Below the pieces are notes generated by a model. That model was not told where the DNA came from. It did no database searches and saw nothing but the letters and a program-made list of their open reading frames with translations. A program made the position numbers and the translations under genes. A DNA stretch of 64,000 nucleotides from Nitrospirillum viridazoti CBAmc (GTDB taxonomy: Bacteria; Pseudomonadota; Alphaproteobacteria; Azospirillales; Azospirillaceae): NCBI RefSeq assembly GCF_000730165.1, contig NZ_CP022111.1, forward strand, positions 62,001 to 126,000. The letters run 5' to 3'. This document shows positions 1 to 9,211 of the stretch, one piece after another. Numbering within the stretch: the first letter of the stretch is position 1; each line of letters opens with the position of its first letter.

Positions 1-1112
1 GCCATGCCGCGCTCCTTGTAGCCGCGCGCCAGCTCGAAGGTGGCGTAGTTCAGCGAGTGGAAGCCCGCCAGGGTGATGAACTGGAACTTGTAGCCCATGG
101 CGCCCAGCTCCTGCTGGAAGCGGGCGATGGTCGCCTCGTCCAGGTTGGCGCGCCAGTTGAAGCTGGGCGAGCAGTTGTAGGCCAGCAGCTTGCCCGGGAA
201 CTGCTTGTGCACGGCCTCGGCGAAGCGGCGGGCGTCGTCCAGGTTGGGCTTGGACGTTTCCCACCACAGCAGGTCGGCATAGGGGGCGTAGGCCAGGCCG
301 CGGGCGATGCAGTAATCGACGCCCATGCCCTTGCGGATGCGGAAGAAGCCTTCCGGCGTGCGGTCGTTGCGGTCAATGAAGGGATGGTCGCGCTCATCCA
401 CGTCGGACGTGATCAGCTGCGCGCTTTCCGCGTCCGTGCGGGCCACCACCAGGGTGCTGGTGCCGGAGACGTCGGCGCCCAGGCGGGCGGCGTTCAGGAT
501 GCGGATGAACTGCTGGATGGGGATCAGCACCTTGCCGCCCAGATGGCCGCACTTCTTTTCCGACGCCAGCTGGTCCTCGAAATGGACGGCGGCGGCACCG
601 GCCTCGATCATGGACTTCATCAGCTCATGGGCGTTCAGCGGACCGCCGAAGCCGGCCTCGGCGTCGGCGACGATGGGCACCATCCAGTTGATGTCGTCCT
701 TGCCCTCGGAATGGGAAATCTGGTCGGCGCGCAGCAGGGCGTTGTTGATGCGCTTCACGACGCTGGGGACCGAGTTGGCCGGGTACAGGCTCTGGTCCGG
801 GTACATCTGGCCCGCCAGGTTGGCATCGGCCGCGACCTGCCAGCCGGACAGGTAGATCGCCTCCAGGCCGGCCTTGGCCATCTGCACCGCCTGATTGCCG
901 GTGAAGGCGCCCAGGCTGTGGACGTAGGGGCGGGTATGCAGCAGTTCCCACAGGCGGCGGGCGCCCAGCTCGGCCAGGGTGTATTCGATCTTCACCGTGC
1001 CGGACAGGCGCTTCACGTCCTCCATGGTGTAGTCGCGCTTCACACCGTCGAAGCGGCGGGCATGCAGCGCCTTCAGGTCGGTGGGGGTGGGGCCTTGATC
1101 CAGCGGAGCCAT
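1..1112 (-). CDS. aceA: Isocitrate lyase (3' end cut by window)
   Basis: Isocitrate lyase splits isocitrate into glyoxylate and succinate, the first step of the glyoxylate shunt, in the cytoplasm. I translated the minus strand from the ATG at 1112; 370 codons stay open to the window edge, so the C-terminus is missing (the family is usually about 430 residues in this short form). The catalytic signature [13 protein letters not shown] is present, with [10 protein letters not shown] and the WWETSKPN stretch typical of the family. It is divergent from a RamB/ScfR-type regulator starting at 1477, a pairing known from glyoxylate-shunt control in other bacteria. Identity is very secure; only the end of the protein is unseen. 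Confidence 0.97.
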   Translation of the reverse strand, partial: MAPLDQGPTPTDLKALHARRFDGVKRDYTMEDVKRLSGTVKIEYTLAELGARRLWELLHTRPYVHSLGAFTGNQAVQMAKAGLEAIYLSGWQVAADANLAGQMYPDQSLYPANSVPSVVKRINNALLRADQISHSEGKDDINWMVPIVADAEAGFGGPLNAHELMKSMIEAGAAAVHFEDQLASEKKCGHLGGKVLIPIQQFIRILNAARLGADVSGTSTLVVARTDAESAQLITSDVDERDHPFIDRNDRTPEGFFRIRKGMGVDYCIARGLAYAPYADLLWWETSKPNLDDARRFAEAVHKQFPGKLLAYNCSPSFNWRANLDEATIARFQQELGAMGYKFQFITLAGFHSLNYATFELARGYKERGM

Positions 1113-1476
1113 GATCGCCTAATTCCTTTCATTCAAGACGTCGGACGGCCTTTTGAGCGGGGTTGGAACCATGATGGTTCCGGCCGACCTGATGATGTTC
1201 CCGTGACCGCCGGCGTTCGCCTGTTTCGCACTGCGTCCGGCGCGTTCACTGCACTGCATTAGACTTGGCGATTTGGTAAACCGGATCAATAAGTCTTTGA
1301 TTGAAAAGTGGTAACGATGTAATCTCTTGTAATGTCGGTAAGTGAAAACTTGTAAAGTTTGTAAATTCACTTCCCCTTCCGGCGCAGTGCGGAAGGGGTG
1401 GGAACCAAGCGGCAGCGGGGCTAAGGCCCCGTGAAAACAGGCTGCCGGGGGACCGGATGGGAGGGAGTGGCGCGCG
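1113..1476. promoter_or_regulatory. Divergent aceA / regulator control region with GTAA repeats
   Basis: This 364-base intergenic stretch separates aceA from the divergent HTH regulator and must hold both promoters. Its middle (about 1260-1370) is much more AT-rich than the surroundings. GTAA occurs at 1311, 1319, 1329, 1338, 1352 and 1361, mostly 8-10 bases apart. The last two lie in TTGTAAAGTTTGTAAATTC; within it AAAGTTTGTAAA (1354-1365) resembles the RamB operator core (AAAGTTTGCAAA-like) described in Corynebacterium. That the divergent regulator binds here is inference. Confidence 0.55.
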
Positions 1477-2919
1477 ATGGCGGCGGAAAAGAAGGCGATG
1501 CTGGGCCACAAGGTGCGCCGCCTGCGTCGCGACCTGCACCTGACCCAGGCCCAGATGGCGGAGATGCTGGCCATCTCCCCCTCCTATCTGAACCTGATCG
1601 AGGGGAATCAGCGGCCGCTGACCGTGGCGCTGCTGCTGAAGATCGGCCAGACCTTCGACGTGGACCTCGCCACCTTCGCCGAGGATGACGAGGTGCGGCT
1701 GGTGGCGGGCCTGCGCGAGGTGTTCGCCGACCCGCTGTTTGATCATACCGACATCAAGAACCAGGACATGAAGGAATTGGCGGCGGTCGCCCCCGGCCTG
1801 GGCCAGGCGGTGGTCACCCTTTACCGCGCCTATCTTGAGGCGCGCGAGGACATCCAGGCGCTGGCGGAAAAGGTGGATGACCGCGACCGCCAGCACCCCC
1901 AGGCGGGCGCCCAGCAGTTCGCCCAGGATGAGGTGGGGGAGTTCTTCCAGGACCAGAACAACCATTTTCCCGAGCTGGAGCTGGCGGCGGAAACGCTGTG
2001 GTTCGACGGGGACCTGGACTCGGCCGACCTTTACGGTTCCCTCGCCCGCTTCGTGCAGAAGGCCCACGGCCTGACGGTCAAGCTGATGCCGGTGGAGGTG
2101 ATGGGCGAGACGGTGCGCCGCTACGACCGCCATTCCCGCCGCGTGCTGATCTCGGAAATGCTGCCGCCGGCGGGGCGCACCTTCCAGTTGGCGGTGCAGG
2201 TGGCCCTGATGCGCCACCGCGACCTGCTGTCGGCCACGGTGGAAAAGGCCACCATGGCCAGCGAGGATTCGCGCCAGCTGGCCCGCATCGTCCTGGCCGG
2301 CTACTTCGCCGCCGCCGTCATGATGCCCTATGGCCGCTTCCTGGAGGCGGCCAAGTCCGCCCGCTATGACATCGAGGTGCTGATGCACCGCTTCGTCGCC
2401 AGCTTCGAGCAGGTCTGCCACCGGCTGACCACCCTGCAGCGGCCGGGGGCCAAGGGCGTCCCCTTCTTCCTGGTGCGGGTGGATCCGGCGGGCAACATCT
2501 CCAAGCGGTTCAGCGCCGTGCCCGGCTTCCACATGGCGCGCTTCGGCGGCGGCTGCCCGCGCTGGACCGTGCACCAGGCCTTCCGCAACCCGGGCCAGAT
2601 CCTGACCCAGCTGATGCGCATGCCGGACGGCACCAGCTATTTCGCCATCGCCCGCACCCTCAGCAAGGCCGGCGGGTGGAAAAGCGTGCCGCGCCAGTTC
2701 GCCCTCAGCCTGGGGTGCGAGGCGACGCAGGCGCACCAGCTGATCTACGCCGACGGCATCGACCTGGCCGGCGCGCAGGCCACGCCGGTCGGCACCAACT
2801 GCCGCCTGTGCCCGCGCCTGGACTGCACGCAGCGGGCCTTCCCGCCCTTGAACCACCGCCTGGTGGTGGACGAGAACATTCGGGGCCTGTCCAGCTACAT
2901 CGGGCCGCCCACCGGCTGA
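1477..2919 (+). CDS. ScfR/RamB/PrpR-type HTH regulator of acetate or propionate metabolism
   Basis: A 480-residue cytoplasmic transcription factor. Residues about 8-63 form an XRE-type helix-turn-helix (LTQAQMAEMLAISPSYLNLI). The middle matches the IrrE-like domain of this family but shows no HExxH zinc motif, so peptidase activity is unlikely. The C-terminal half is the DUF2083-type domain with clustered cysteines: C360, C414 and NCRLCPRLDC near residues 441-450. In Mycobacterium PrpR, conserved cysteines of this domain hold an Fe-S cluster and the domain senses acyl-CoA. It is divergent from aceA, as expected for a regulator of the glyoxylate shunt. The start ATG at 1477 follows a purine-rich stretch. 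The exact inducer is unknown. Confidence 0.88.
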   Translation: MAAEKKAMLGHKVRRLRRDLHLTQAQMAEMLAISPSYLNLIEGNQRPLTVALLLKIGQTFDVDLATFAEDDEVRLVAGLREVFADPLFDHTDIKNQDMKELAAVAPGLGQAVVTLYRAYLEAREDIQALAEKVDDRDRQHPQAGAQQFAQDEVGEFFQDQNNHFPELELAAETLWFDGDLDSADLYGSLARFVQKAHGLTVKLMPVEVMGETVRRYDRHSRRVLISEMLPPAGRTFQLAVQVALMRHRDLLSATVEKATMASEDSRQLARIVLAGYFAAAVMMPYGRFLEAAKSARYDIEVLMHRFVASFEQVCHRLTTLQRPGAKGVPFFLVRVDPAGNISKRFSAVPGFHMARFGGGCPRWTVHQAFRNPGQILTQLMRMPDGTSYFAIARTLSKAGGWKSVPRQFALSLGCEATQAHQLIYADGIDLAGAQATPVGTNCRLCPRLDCTQRAFPPLNHRLVVDENIRGLSSYIGPPTG

Positions 2920-3020
2920 TGGTCATATTAACGGCGGGCATCCATCCCATCCCCTTGCGTCCTTGCCGCCTAACGCCGTAGGCGCCAGGGTGTCGCCGGA
3001 TCGTCGTGGGGGAATGCATC

Positions 3021-3551
3021 ATGCGCAGGTTGGCGGTGGGTATGGCCTTGGGCGCCATCGCGGGCGTGTCGATGGCCGCGTTCGCCGATCCGGCGCCGGG
3101 CCTGAAGCCCATGGCTTTCCTGGCCGGCCACTGCTGGAAGGGGGAATTCCCCGGCGGCCAGCGCACCGATACCCACTGCTTCGCCTGGCTGTACGAAGGC
3201 AAGGCCCTACGCGACACCCACACGGTGCGCACGCCCGGCCAGCCGGACTATGTGGGCGAGACGACTTACTATTGGGACTCGGCGGCCAAGCGGGTGGAAT
3301 ACCTCTACATCGAGAACCAGGGCGGCATCAGCCACGGCACGGTGACGGCCGAGGGCGGCGCCCTGGTCTTTCCTGCCACCCAATATGTGGCGGAGGGCCA
3401 AGCCATGACCTACCGCGTGCGTTGGACCCCCCAGCGGACTCCAGAAGCCGGCCCCGACGGCCAGCCGGACTCGTACGAGGCGTGGAGCGAGGCCCAGACC
3501 AAGGACGGCTGGTCCACCATGTTCAAGCTGGCACTGAAGCGGCAGCCCTGA
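3021..3551 (+). CDS. Secreted lipocalin-like protein of unknown function
   Basis: A 176-residue protein with an N-terminal signal peptide (MRRLAVGMALGAIAGVSMAAFA, cleavage likely after AFA). The mature part starts with a FLAGHCWKGEFPGG stretch like the FLxGxW motif of DUF1579/lipocalin-like small beta-barrels. I chose the ATG at 3021 because GGGGGAA (3008-3014) is placed correctly for it; an in-frame GTG at 3006 would start inside that ribosome site. It stands alone, between the aceA regulator and a convergent membrane-anchored protein. Function is unknown; a ligand-binding periplasmic protein is possible. Confidence 0.72.
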   Translation: MRRLAVGMALGAIAGVSMAAFADPAPGLKPMAFLAGHCWKGEFPGGQRTDTHCFAWLYEGKALRDTHTVRTPGQPDYVGETTYYWDSAAKRVEYLYIENQGGISHGTVTAEGGALVFPATQYVAEGQAMTYRVRWTPQRTPEAGPDGQPDSYEAWSEAQTKDGWSTMFKLALKRQP

Positions 3552-3567
3552 CTTTGCCACCGCCGGA

Positions 3568-4203
3568 TCAGTGGCTCTTGGGGGCCTCCAGCGCGCGGTC
3601 TGCCGCCGCCAGGGCGCCCTTGCCGGCCATGGTCAGGACGATGACGTAGTTTTGATAGTGGCGCAGCCGTTCGATCAGGCTCTGGCGCTGCGAGGGGCTC
3701 ATCTGGGCGGGATCGGTGCCGAACAGGCGCATGTCCTGCCATTCCGCCAGCTGCGCCTTCTCCTGCTCCGTGAACAGGCGGAAGCCGGCATAGGCCTCGG
3801 CGTAGCGGCGCACCTCATCATAGGGCAGTTCGCCCAGGGCCTGGGTGGCGATGGCGGCGTCCCAGCTGGCACTGGACATCAGGTCCAGGCGGATGCCGGG
3901 GTACTTAAGCTCGGTGCCCGCGGTTCCCTTGCCCTGCTGCCAGGCGGTCAGCAGGGCGATGTCCTCCTCCGCCCGGCTGTTGTGCCCGGCGATCTCGGCC
4001 ATGACCTCCTGCACCGCCTTGCGATTCTCAGCCAGCTCGGCATGGAAGCTTTCCACCGCCTGCCGCGCCAGCTCATGGCGGTGATAGGCCTCCACCGCCT
4101 GTTCCAGGCCCAGCGCGATCAGGATGCCGACGGTGACCACGCCGATATGGATGGCGAAGTCCTTCAGGGATTGGATGGGGCTTTCCGGGGCGTGGATTTC
4201 CAT
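3568..4203 (-). CDS. Membrane-anchored protein of unknown function
   Basis: A 211-residue protein with one membrane segment near the N-terminus (IHIGVVTVGILIALGLEQAV, about residues 17-37), preceded by the phrase ESPIQSLKDFAIHIG that recurs in hypothetical proteins of Caulobacter- and Sphingomonas-like bacteria. The rest is mostly helical and charged and probably lies in the periplasm. There are no catalytic motifs I recognise. It is convergent with the lipocalin-like gene (16-base gap) and lies 41 bases beyond the stop of the next minus-strand gene, so it may be transcribed with that acetyltransferase. Confidence 0.72.
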   Translation of the reverse strand: MEIHAPESPIQSLKDFAIHIGVVTVGILIALGLEQAVEAYHRHELARQAVESFHAELAENRKAVQEVMAEIAGHNSRAEEDIALLTAWQQGKGTAGTELKYPGIRLDLMSSASWDAAIATQALGELPYDEVRRYAEAYAGFRLFTEQEKAQLAEWQDMRLFGTDPAQMSPSQRQSLIERLRHYQNYVIVLTMAGKGALAAADRALEAPKSH

Positions 4204-4244
4204 GGGCGTGTTTCGCGTCTGGTCAGGATGGGAATGGAAAATGG

Positions 4245-4775
4245 TCAGTTTAGGATTTTCTGCAGGAACACCAAATCCAGCCAGCGATCGAATTTGCGCC
4301 CCACTTGGGGCAGGCGCCCGGTCTCGCTGAAGCCATAGCGCTGGTGCAGGCGGATGCTGGTCAGGTTGCTGGCCTCTATCCCCGCGATCATGACATGCAG
4401 GCCCGCGGACGTCGCCCGCGCCAGCAGGGCGGACAGCAGGGCGGTACCGATGCCCCGGCCCCGCGCCGCCTCATCCACGTACAGCGAATTCTCCACCGTG
4501 TGCTGATAGCCGCTGCGGGCGCGGAATTCGCCATATGTGGCGAAACCCAGCACCTCGCCCGGCGGCGCGTCGGGGCCGGGTGTGGCCACCAGCACGGGCT
4601 GTCCCTTGGCTTGGCGGTCGGCCAGCCAGGCGGCACGCTCCGCCACCGTGGTGGGCTGCAGGCTCCATATCGCGGTGGTATGGACGATGGCCTCGTTCAG
4701 GATGGCCACGATTCGCGGCAGGTCGGCGGCGTTGGCGTCGCGGATGTGCACGAAGGGGGACTGCGCGGCGGACAT
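4245..4775 (-). CDS. GNAT N-acetyltransferase, phosphinothricin acetyltransferase-like
   Basis: A 176-residue acyl-CoA-dependent N-acetyltransferase of the COG1247 (Pat/Bar, MddA) group. The protein opens with VHIRDANAADLPRIVAILNE, a typical GNAT start, and carries EAARGRGIGTALL, the acetyl-CoA pyrophosphate loop (R/QxxGxG/A). The phrases TTAIWSLQPTT and GLHVMIAGIEASN fit the family that acetylates L-phosphinothricin or methionine sulfone. The start is uncertain: ATG at 4775 has only a weak ribosome site, and an in-frame ATG lies a little upstream near 4829. Substrate cannot be told from sequence. Confidence 0.87.
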   Translation of the reverse strand: MSAAQSPFVHIRDANAADLPRIVAILNEAIVHTTAIWSLQPTTVAERAAWLADRQAKGQPVLVATPGPDAPPGEVLGFATYGEFRARSGYQHTVENSLYVDEAARGRGIGTALLSALLARATSAGLHVMIAGIEASNLTSIRLHQRYGFSETGRLPQVGRKFDRWLDLVFLQKILN

Positions 4776-4952
4776 GGGCGTCGGGGGGCCTCGGGTTCTC
4801 GCTTTGGTGGCACCGGTAAAACACATGAACATGGCCTCTTTGGCAATGGCCGTTGCCGGACCGGGGCCGGGCCGGATACGGTTGCGCCCAAGGGCCGCCG
4901 CCGGGAACGGGCGGCCCCACAAAGATGGGCGACAGGCAGAAAGGGCATGGGA
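4776..4952. promoter_or_regulatory. Divergent promoter region
   Basis: The 177 bases between the acetyltransferase (minus) and the exported amidohydrolase (plus) must hold both promoters. I see no clear operator repeat. AAGGG at 4941-4945 serves as ribosome site for the amidohydrolase ATG at 4953. Confidence 0.35.
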
Positions 4953-6281
4953 ATGAGGGGCTTGATGGGGACGTGCGCCGCGGTGGCGGCGCTGCTGGCG
5001 TCCACGGCGATGATGGTGGGGGCGCGGGCGGCCGAAGCGCCGCACGACACCGTGGTCTATGCCGGGGCGCTCATCGACGGCGTCACCTTCACCCCCCGCC
5101 GCCAGGTCACCATCGTGGTGCATGACGGCAAGGTCGCGGCGGTGGAATCCGGCTACGTCGCCCATCCCGGCGCCACGGTCGTCGACCTGAAGGACCAGAC
5201 GGTGCTGCCGGGCCTGATCGACTGCCACGTCCACATCTCGTCCAAGCTGCCCAGCCAGGCCAACGCGGTGGAGGACATGATGACCCACACCGCCGTGGAC
5301 GCGGTGCTGGACGGCGCCATCTTCGCCCGTGCCATGCTGCTGCAGGGCTTCACCAGCGCGCGCGACGTGGGCGGCGGGGACGACACGGTGTCGCTGCGCA
5401 ACGCTATCAACGAGGGCAAGGTGCCGGGTCCGCGCCTGTGGGTGTCGCTGGAACCGCTGGGCCCTACCGGCGGCCATGGCGACCCATCCAACGGCTTTGA
5501 TTCCCGCCTGCACCATCCCGACTGGCAGAACGGCATCGTCGACACGCCGGATATGGCCCGCCTGCGGGTGCGGGAGCATCACAAGCGCGGCGCTGACGTC
5601 ATCAAGATCATGCCGTCGGGCGGCATCGCCAGCACCGGCGACGATCCCCGCGCCCAGCTGATGACGAATGAGGAGATCAAGGCCGCCATCGACACGGCCC
5701 ACGCGTTGGGCATGAAGGTGGCGGCCCACACCTACCCGGCCCAGGCCATCATCAACACGGTGAACGCCGGTGTCGATTCCATCGAGCACGGTTCCTTCGC
5801 GGATGCCGACGCGGTGAAAGCCATGAAGGCCCACGGCACCTACCTGGTGCCGACGCTGACCGTCTACGACGTGTTCATGAAGGCGGCGCAGGAACATCCT
5901 GAGCTGCTGCCGCCCGGCACGGCGGAAAAGGAACTGGCCAACGACGCCATACCGAAACGCAACCTGCCCCTGGCCTACAAGGCGGGGGTGAAGATCGCCT
6001 ACGGCACCGACATCGGCGAGGGCGACCACGCCCGCGAGTTCGCCCTGCTGGCCGAGGCGGGCGTGACCCCGGCCGACGCCCTGGCCTTCGCCACCCGCAA
6101 CGCCGCCGACCTGATCGGTGCCACCGACCGCATCGGCACGGTGCAGCCGGGCCGCTACGCCGACCTGATCGCCGTGGCCGGCGACCCGCTGAGCCATCTG
6201 GAGTTGATGGAACAGGTGCGGTTTGTCATGAAGGGGGGCGTGGTCTACAAGGCCGACGGCCACCCCGTCCTGCTGCCCTGA
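4953..6281 (+). CDS. Exported amidohydrolase, Xaa-Pro/Xaa-Arg dipeptidase-like
   Basis: A 442-residue metal-dependent hydrolase of the amidohydrolase superfamily, close to the imidazolonepropionase-like group that includes exported dipeptidases. A signal peptide is followed by AEAPHDTVVYAG. Metal ligands are visible: HVH at residues 92 and 94 (GLIDCHVHISS), the bridging lysine in DVIKIMPSGG, histidines in VAAHTYPAQ and SIEHGSF, and the aspartate in AYGTDIGEG. A C-terminal GRYADLIAVAGDPL closes the small beta domain. I prefer ATG 4953 over 4947 because AAGGG is seven bases upstream. It probably acts in the periplasm on a peptide or cyclic amide; substrate unknown. Confidence 0.9.
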   Translation: MRGLMGTCAAVAALLASTAMMVGARAAEAPHDTVVYAGALIDGVTFTPRRQVTIVVHDGKVAAVESGYVAHPGATVVDLKDQTVLPGLIDCHVHISSKLPSQANAVEDMMTHTAVDAVLDGAIFARAMLLQGFTSARDVGGGDDTVSLRNAINEGKVPGPRLWVSLEPLGPTGGHGDPSNGFDSRLHHPDWQNGIVDTPDMARLRVREHHKRGADVIKIMPSGGIASTGDDPRAQLMTNEEIKAAIDTAHALGMKVAAHTYPAQAIINTVNAGVDSIEHGSFADADAVKAMKAHGTYLVPTLTVYDVFMKAAQEHPELLPPGTAEKELANDAIPKRNLPLAYKAGVKIAYGTDIGEGDHAREFALLAEAGVTPADALAFATRNAADLIGATDRIGTVQPGRYADLIAVAGDPLSHLELMEQVRFVMKGGVVYKADGHPVLLP

Positions 6282-6318
6282 GCGCAGGCGGAACCAGACG
6301 GCGATGGAGGAACAAGCG

Positions 6319-7266
6319 GTGACGGGACCTCGGGAGGGCGACATCAGTTTGGTGGAGCGCTGGCGCACCCGCATCCCCTCCTGGCGCGTCTTCCTGGAAC
6401 GGGCGCAAATCGACCGGCGGCTGGCCATTTATGACCTGCTGCCCATGATCTGGACGCCTCGGGCGCGTGATGTCGCCGCCGCCGTCGTCGCCTTCTTCCA
6501 GCCCAAGTCGCCCTGGCCTCGGCCCACGAACCAGGCCCGGTCCTGGGCGCGCGACTTGGCCTGGCAGGGCCTGGTGCCCCTGCCGGCCCTGGATGGCGAG
6601 GTGGCGGCCGAGATCCGCGCCTATTTCCAGGGTGTGCGGTGCAGCGACCCCTTCCGGCCCCACCTGGGGGCCTTCCCCTGGGATCAGCCGGCCAGCGATG
6701 AGACCAACATGGGCTATTACGCGGTGCAGGACATCCTGGCCGCCCCCCATGTGCTGGCGCTGCTGAACGATCCCACCATCCTGGACGTGGCGGAACTGTA
6801 CCTGGGCTGCAAGCCGGTGCTGGACAACATCGGCTGCTGGTGGTCCTACGGCGACCGTCCGGCGGCCAAGGGCACCCAGCGCTATCACCGCGACTGGGAC
6901 TCGCTGAAGGGCTTCAAGCTGTTCTTCTACCTGACCGACGTGGGGGAGGAGGACGGCCCCCATGTCTTCGTGCGCGGCAGCCACCGGGACCCCCGCCTGG
7001 CAGTGGGCAAGGCCTTGTCGGACGAGGTGGTGCACCGTGTCTTCGGCGCCGACAAGGTGGCGACGGTGACCGGGCCGGCCGGCACCCGCTTCCTGGCCGA
7101 TACCTTCGGCTTTCACAAGGGGCAGCTGCCCCGCGGCGGCCGCCGCCTGATCCTGACGGCCCAGTACAACGTCCACTCCTCCCCCCATACGCCGCGCCAG
7201 CCCTGGCTGCCCCGCGACAGCCATTTCGACCCGGACGTGAACCGGCGGGTGATGAAGCGGCGCTAG
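6319..7266 (+). CDS. Phytanoyl-CoA dioxygenase-like Fe(II)/2-oxoglutarate oxygenase
   Basis: A 315-residue protein with the metal triad of non-haem iron dioxygenases: HxD at residues 190 and 192 (RYHRDWD) and the distal histidine at 266 (TFGFHKGQLP) followed by a basic stretch that could bind 2-oxoglutarate. The phrase FYLTDVGEEDGPHVFVRGSH is characteristic of the PhyH family. GTG at 6319 is the likely start, since GGAGGA sits seven bases upstream; an ATG at 6304 is in frame but would overlap that site. Its stop shares the four bases CTAG with the stop of the convergent downstream gene. Substrate unknown. Confidence 0.83.
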   Translation: MTGPREGDISLVERWRTRIPSWRVFLERAQIDRRLAIYDLLPMIWTPRARDVAAAVVAFFQPKSPWPRPTNQARSWARDLAWQGLVPLPALDGEVAAEIRAYFQGVRCSDPFRPHLGAFPWDQPASDETNMGYYAVQDILAAPHVLALLNDPTILDVAELYLGCKPVLDNIGCWWSYGDRPAAKGTQRYHRDWDSLKGFKLFFYLTDVGEEDGPHVFVRGSHRDPRLAVGKALSDEVVHRVFGADKVATVTGPAGTRFLADTFGFHKGQLPRGGRRLILTAQYNVHSSPHTPRQPWLPRDSHFDPDVNRRVMKRR

Positions 7267-7625
7267 CGCTGCTGGAAGATGAAGGTGTTGCCGCTGGGAT
7301 CGTCGATATAGACCTCGCGCGTGCCCCAGGGCTGATCCAGTGGCCCCTCATGCACCGGTGAATTCGCTCTCGTCGGTGCCACTAGGCCCCGCGCCGTGAA
7401 GGATGCGAACAGCCCGTCGACATCGTCGCACAGGACGATGGTCGACGCGCGCCCGTATCGCCCATCCGGGGTGAGGTTGAGGTGCAATTCGTCCGTGTCC
7501 CTGTTCAGAAGGGCGTAGAATGGCGCTTCTGCCGGGAAGCTCCGAACCAGGTTGAAGTCCAGCACCCGGGTGAGGAACGTCAGCGCTTCCGCCATGTCCC
7601 GCACGATAAGCACAGGGATAAGCAT
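7263..7625 (-). CDS. VOC-family (glyoxalase/bleomycin-resistance-like) protein
   Basis: A 120-residue single-domain protein of the vicinal oxygen chelate fold. It has the two beta-alpha-beta-beta-beta repeats: LIPVLIVRDMAEALTFLTRV at the start and the closing motif EVYIDDPSGNTFIFQQ, which is common to bleomycin-resistance and fosfomycin-type proteins. The start at 7625 has a GGAGG ribosome site in front. The short length suggests a dimeric ligand-binding or resistance protein rather than a large dioxygenase. It overlaps the convergent gene by four bases. Ligand unknown. Confidence 0.82.
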   Translation of the reverse strand: MLIPVLIVRDMAEALTFLTRVLDFNLVRSFPAEAPFYALLNRDTDELHLNLTPDGRYGRASTIVLCDDVDGLFASFTARGLVAPTRANSPVHEGPLDQPWGTREVYIDDPSGNTFIFQQR

Positions 7626-7763
7626 AGGCCCACCTCCCCGCCTGATTTCACCTCGGGCGAGCCTCGCACGGACAGTGGATGGGCGGCAAGCGCGTGGGGG
7701 TCCCATCCACCTGGGCAGGGAAGCCGTGTGCCAGGTGGATGGGGAAACGGACGGCGGGTGGGC

Positions 7764-8243
<480 letters not shown>

Positions 8244-8573
8244 CGTCGTGATGTCTCAAGGGCTGAAAGAAGGGGTAGCTGTGCTGCCAGATACCGCAAA
8301 CCGCCGCCGGACACCAGTGCGCAGGCCGCACCGCCGCTTTCCCGCCACCGCTTTCTCGTCGCCGTTGATGGGCGACCATCAGCCGGAACCCTGCGCGCAT
8401 GGGCGGCACGCCAGCCTTGCGGCGCCGGGGCCTTGCGGCGGCGGGGCCGAGCGCTCATTTGCTTGATGTAACAGGATGTGTGCCCGGGTCGCATGCCGGG
8501 GCCGACCACCGCCGATCCCAAGGCCGACCCCATCCTCGCCCGCCGCACGATCCCTTCAGGGAGTGCACGAACC
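8244..8573. other. Intergenic region, divergent promoters, no gene seen
   Basis: These 330 bases lie between ychJ (minus) and a plus-strand lipoprotein gene. I see no conserved reading frame, RNA gene or clear operator. AGGGAG near 8558 is the probable ribosome site of the lipoprotein. Confidence 0.4.
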
Positions 8574-8963
8574 ATGTCCTTGCCTGGCAACACCGCGCTG
8601 ACGACGGGGCCGTCCACGGCCCCGAAACGCCGCTGGCCCTTCTTGGCGTTGAAAGGCCTGGCGGCTGGCGCGGCGCTTCTGGCCCTGTCGGGCTGCGTGG
8701 CCGACGGCTACTACGCCACGCCGGCCTATTCGGGCCCCTACGCCTATTCCGCCTACCCTTACTACGACGGCTACGGTTATTACGGCGCCTATCCTTACTA
8801 CGTCGGCATCGGCGGCTATTACCCATATTACGGCTGGGGCCATGGTTATTGGCATGGCCACTATGGGGGTTGGTCCGGCGGTCACTGGGGTGGCCATTGG
8901 GGGGGCGGCCACTGGGGCGGTGGTCATTGGGGCGGACACGGTGGCGGGTTCGTCCATCACTGA
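8574..8963 (+). CDS. Gly/Tyr/His-rich repeat lipoprotein
   Basis: A 129-residue protein with a hydrophobic N-terminal segment ending in a lipobox (LALSGC), so a lipoprotein signal peptide is likely. The next part is rich in tyrosine (repeats around YYGAYPYY), and the tail from about 8860 to 8945 is built of GHWGG / GGHWGG units. Histidine spacing suggests metal or surface binding, but this is inference. No family is recognised. ATG at 8574 was chosen because it gives an intact lipobox and has AGGGAG upstream. A terminator hairpin follows at 9017-9046. Confidence 0.75.
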   Translation: MSLPGNTALTTGPSTAPKRRWPFLALKGLAAGAALLALSGCVADGYYATPAYSGPYAYSAYPYYDGYGYYGAYPYYVGIGGYYPYYGWGHGYWHGHYGGWSGGHWGGHWGGGHWGGGHWGGHGGGFVHH

Positions 8964-9016
8964 AGCCCTCCCCAGGCGGGAAGCATCGGCATGAGGCATT
9001 TGCGGGGCTTGCCAGG

Positions 9017-9046
9017 CGCCCGGTCCAGCGATGGGCCGGGCGTTTT
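9017..9046 (+). terminator. Rho-independent terminator
   Basis: CGCCCGGTCC (9017-9026) pairs with GGGCCGGGCG (9033-9042) with a single G-U pair and a six-base loop, followed by TTTT. It lies 54 bases after the Gly/His-rich lipoprotein gene. Confidence 0.75.
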
Positions 9047-9211
9047 GCTGCGCCCTCCGCGGCGGTTTTCCTGCGTCAGCGTGCCACGGCATGAACCCGA
9101 TCATGCCCAGCAGCCGCCGTCTTGTTGTCGCATTTGGCTGCCAGATTTTTCCCATGCCGATAGCCCAACGGGACACGCCCAGGGCGCGGCCCGATAGTCC
9201 GGAGATACATC

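Noticed and set aside
8860-8945. Short repeats that could suggest a CRISPR or satellite
   Set aside because: The repeats are in frame and encode GHWGG units of a lipoprotein; no spacers are present.
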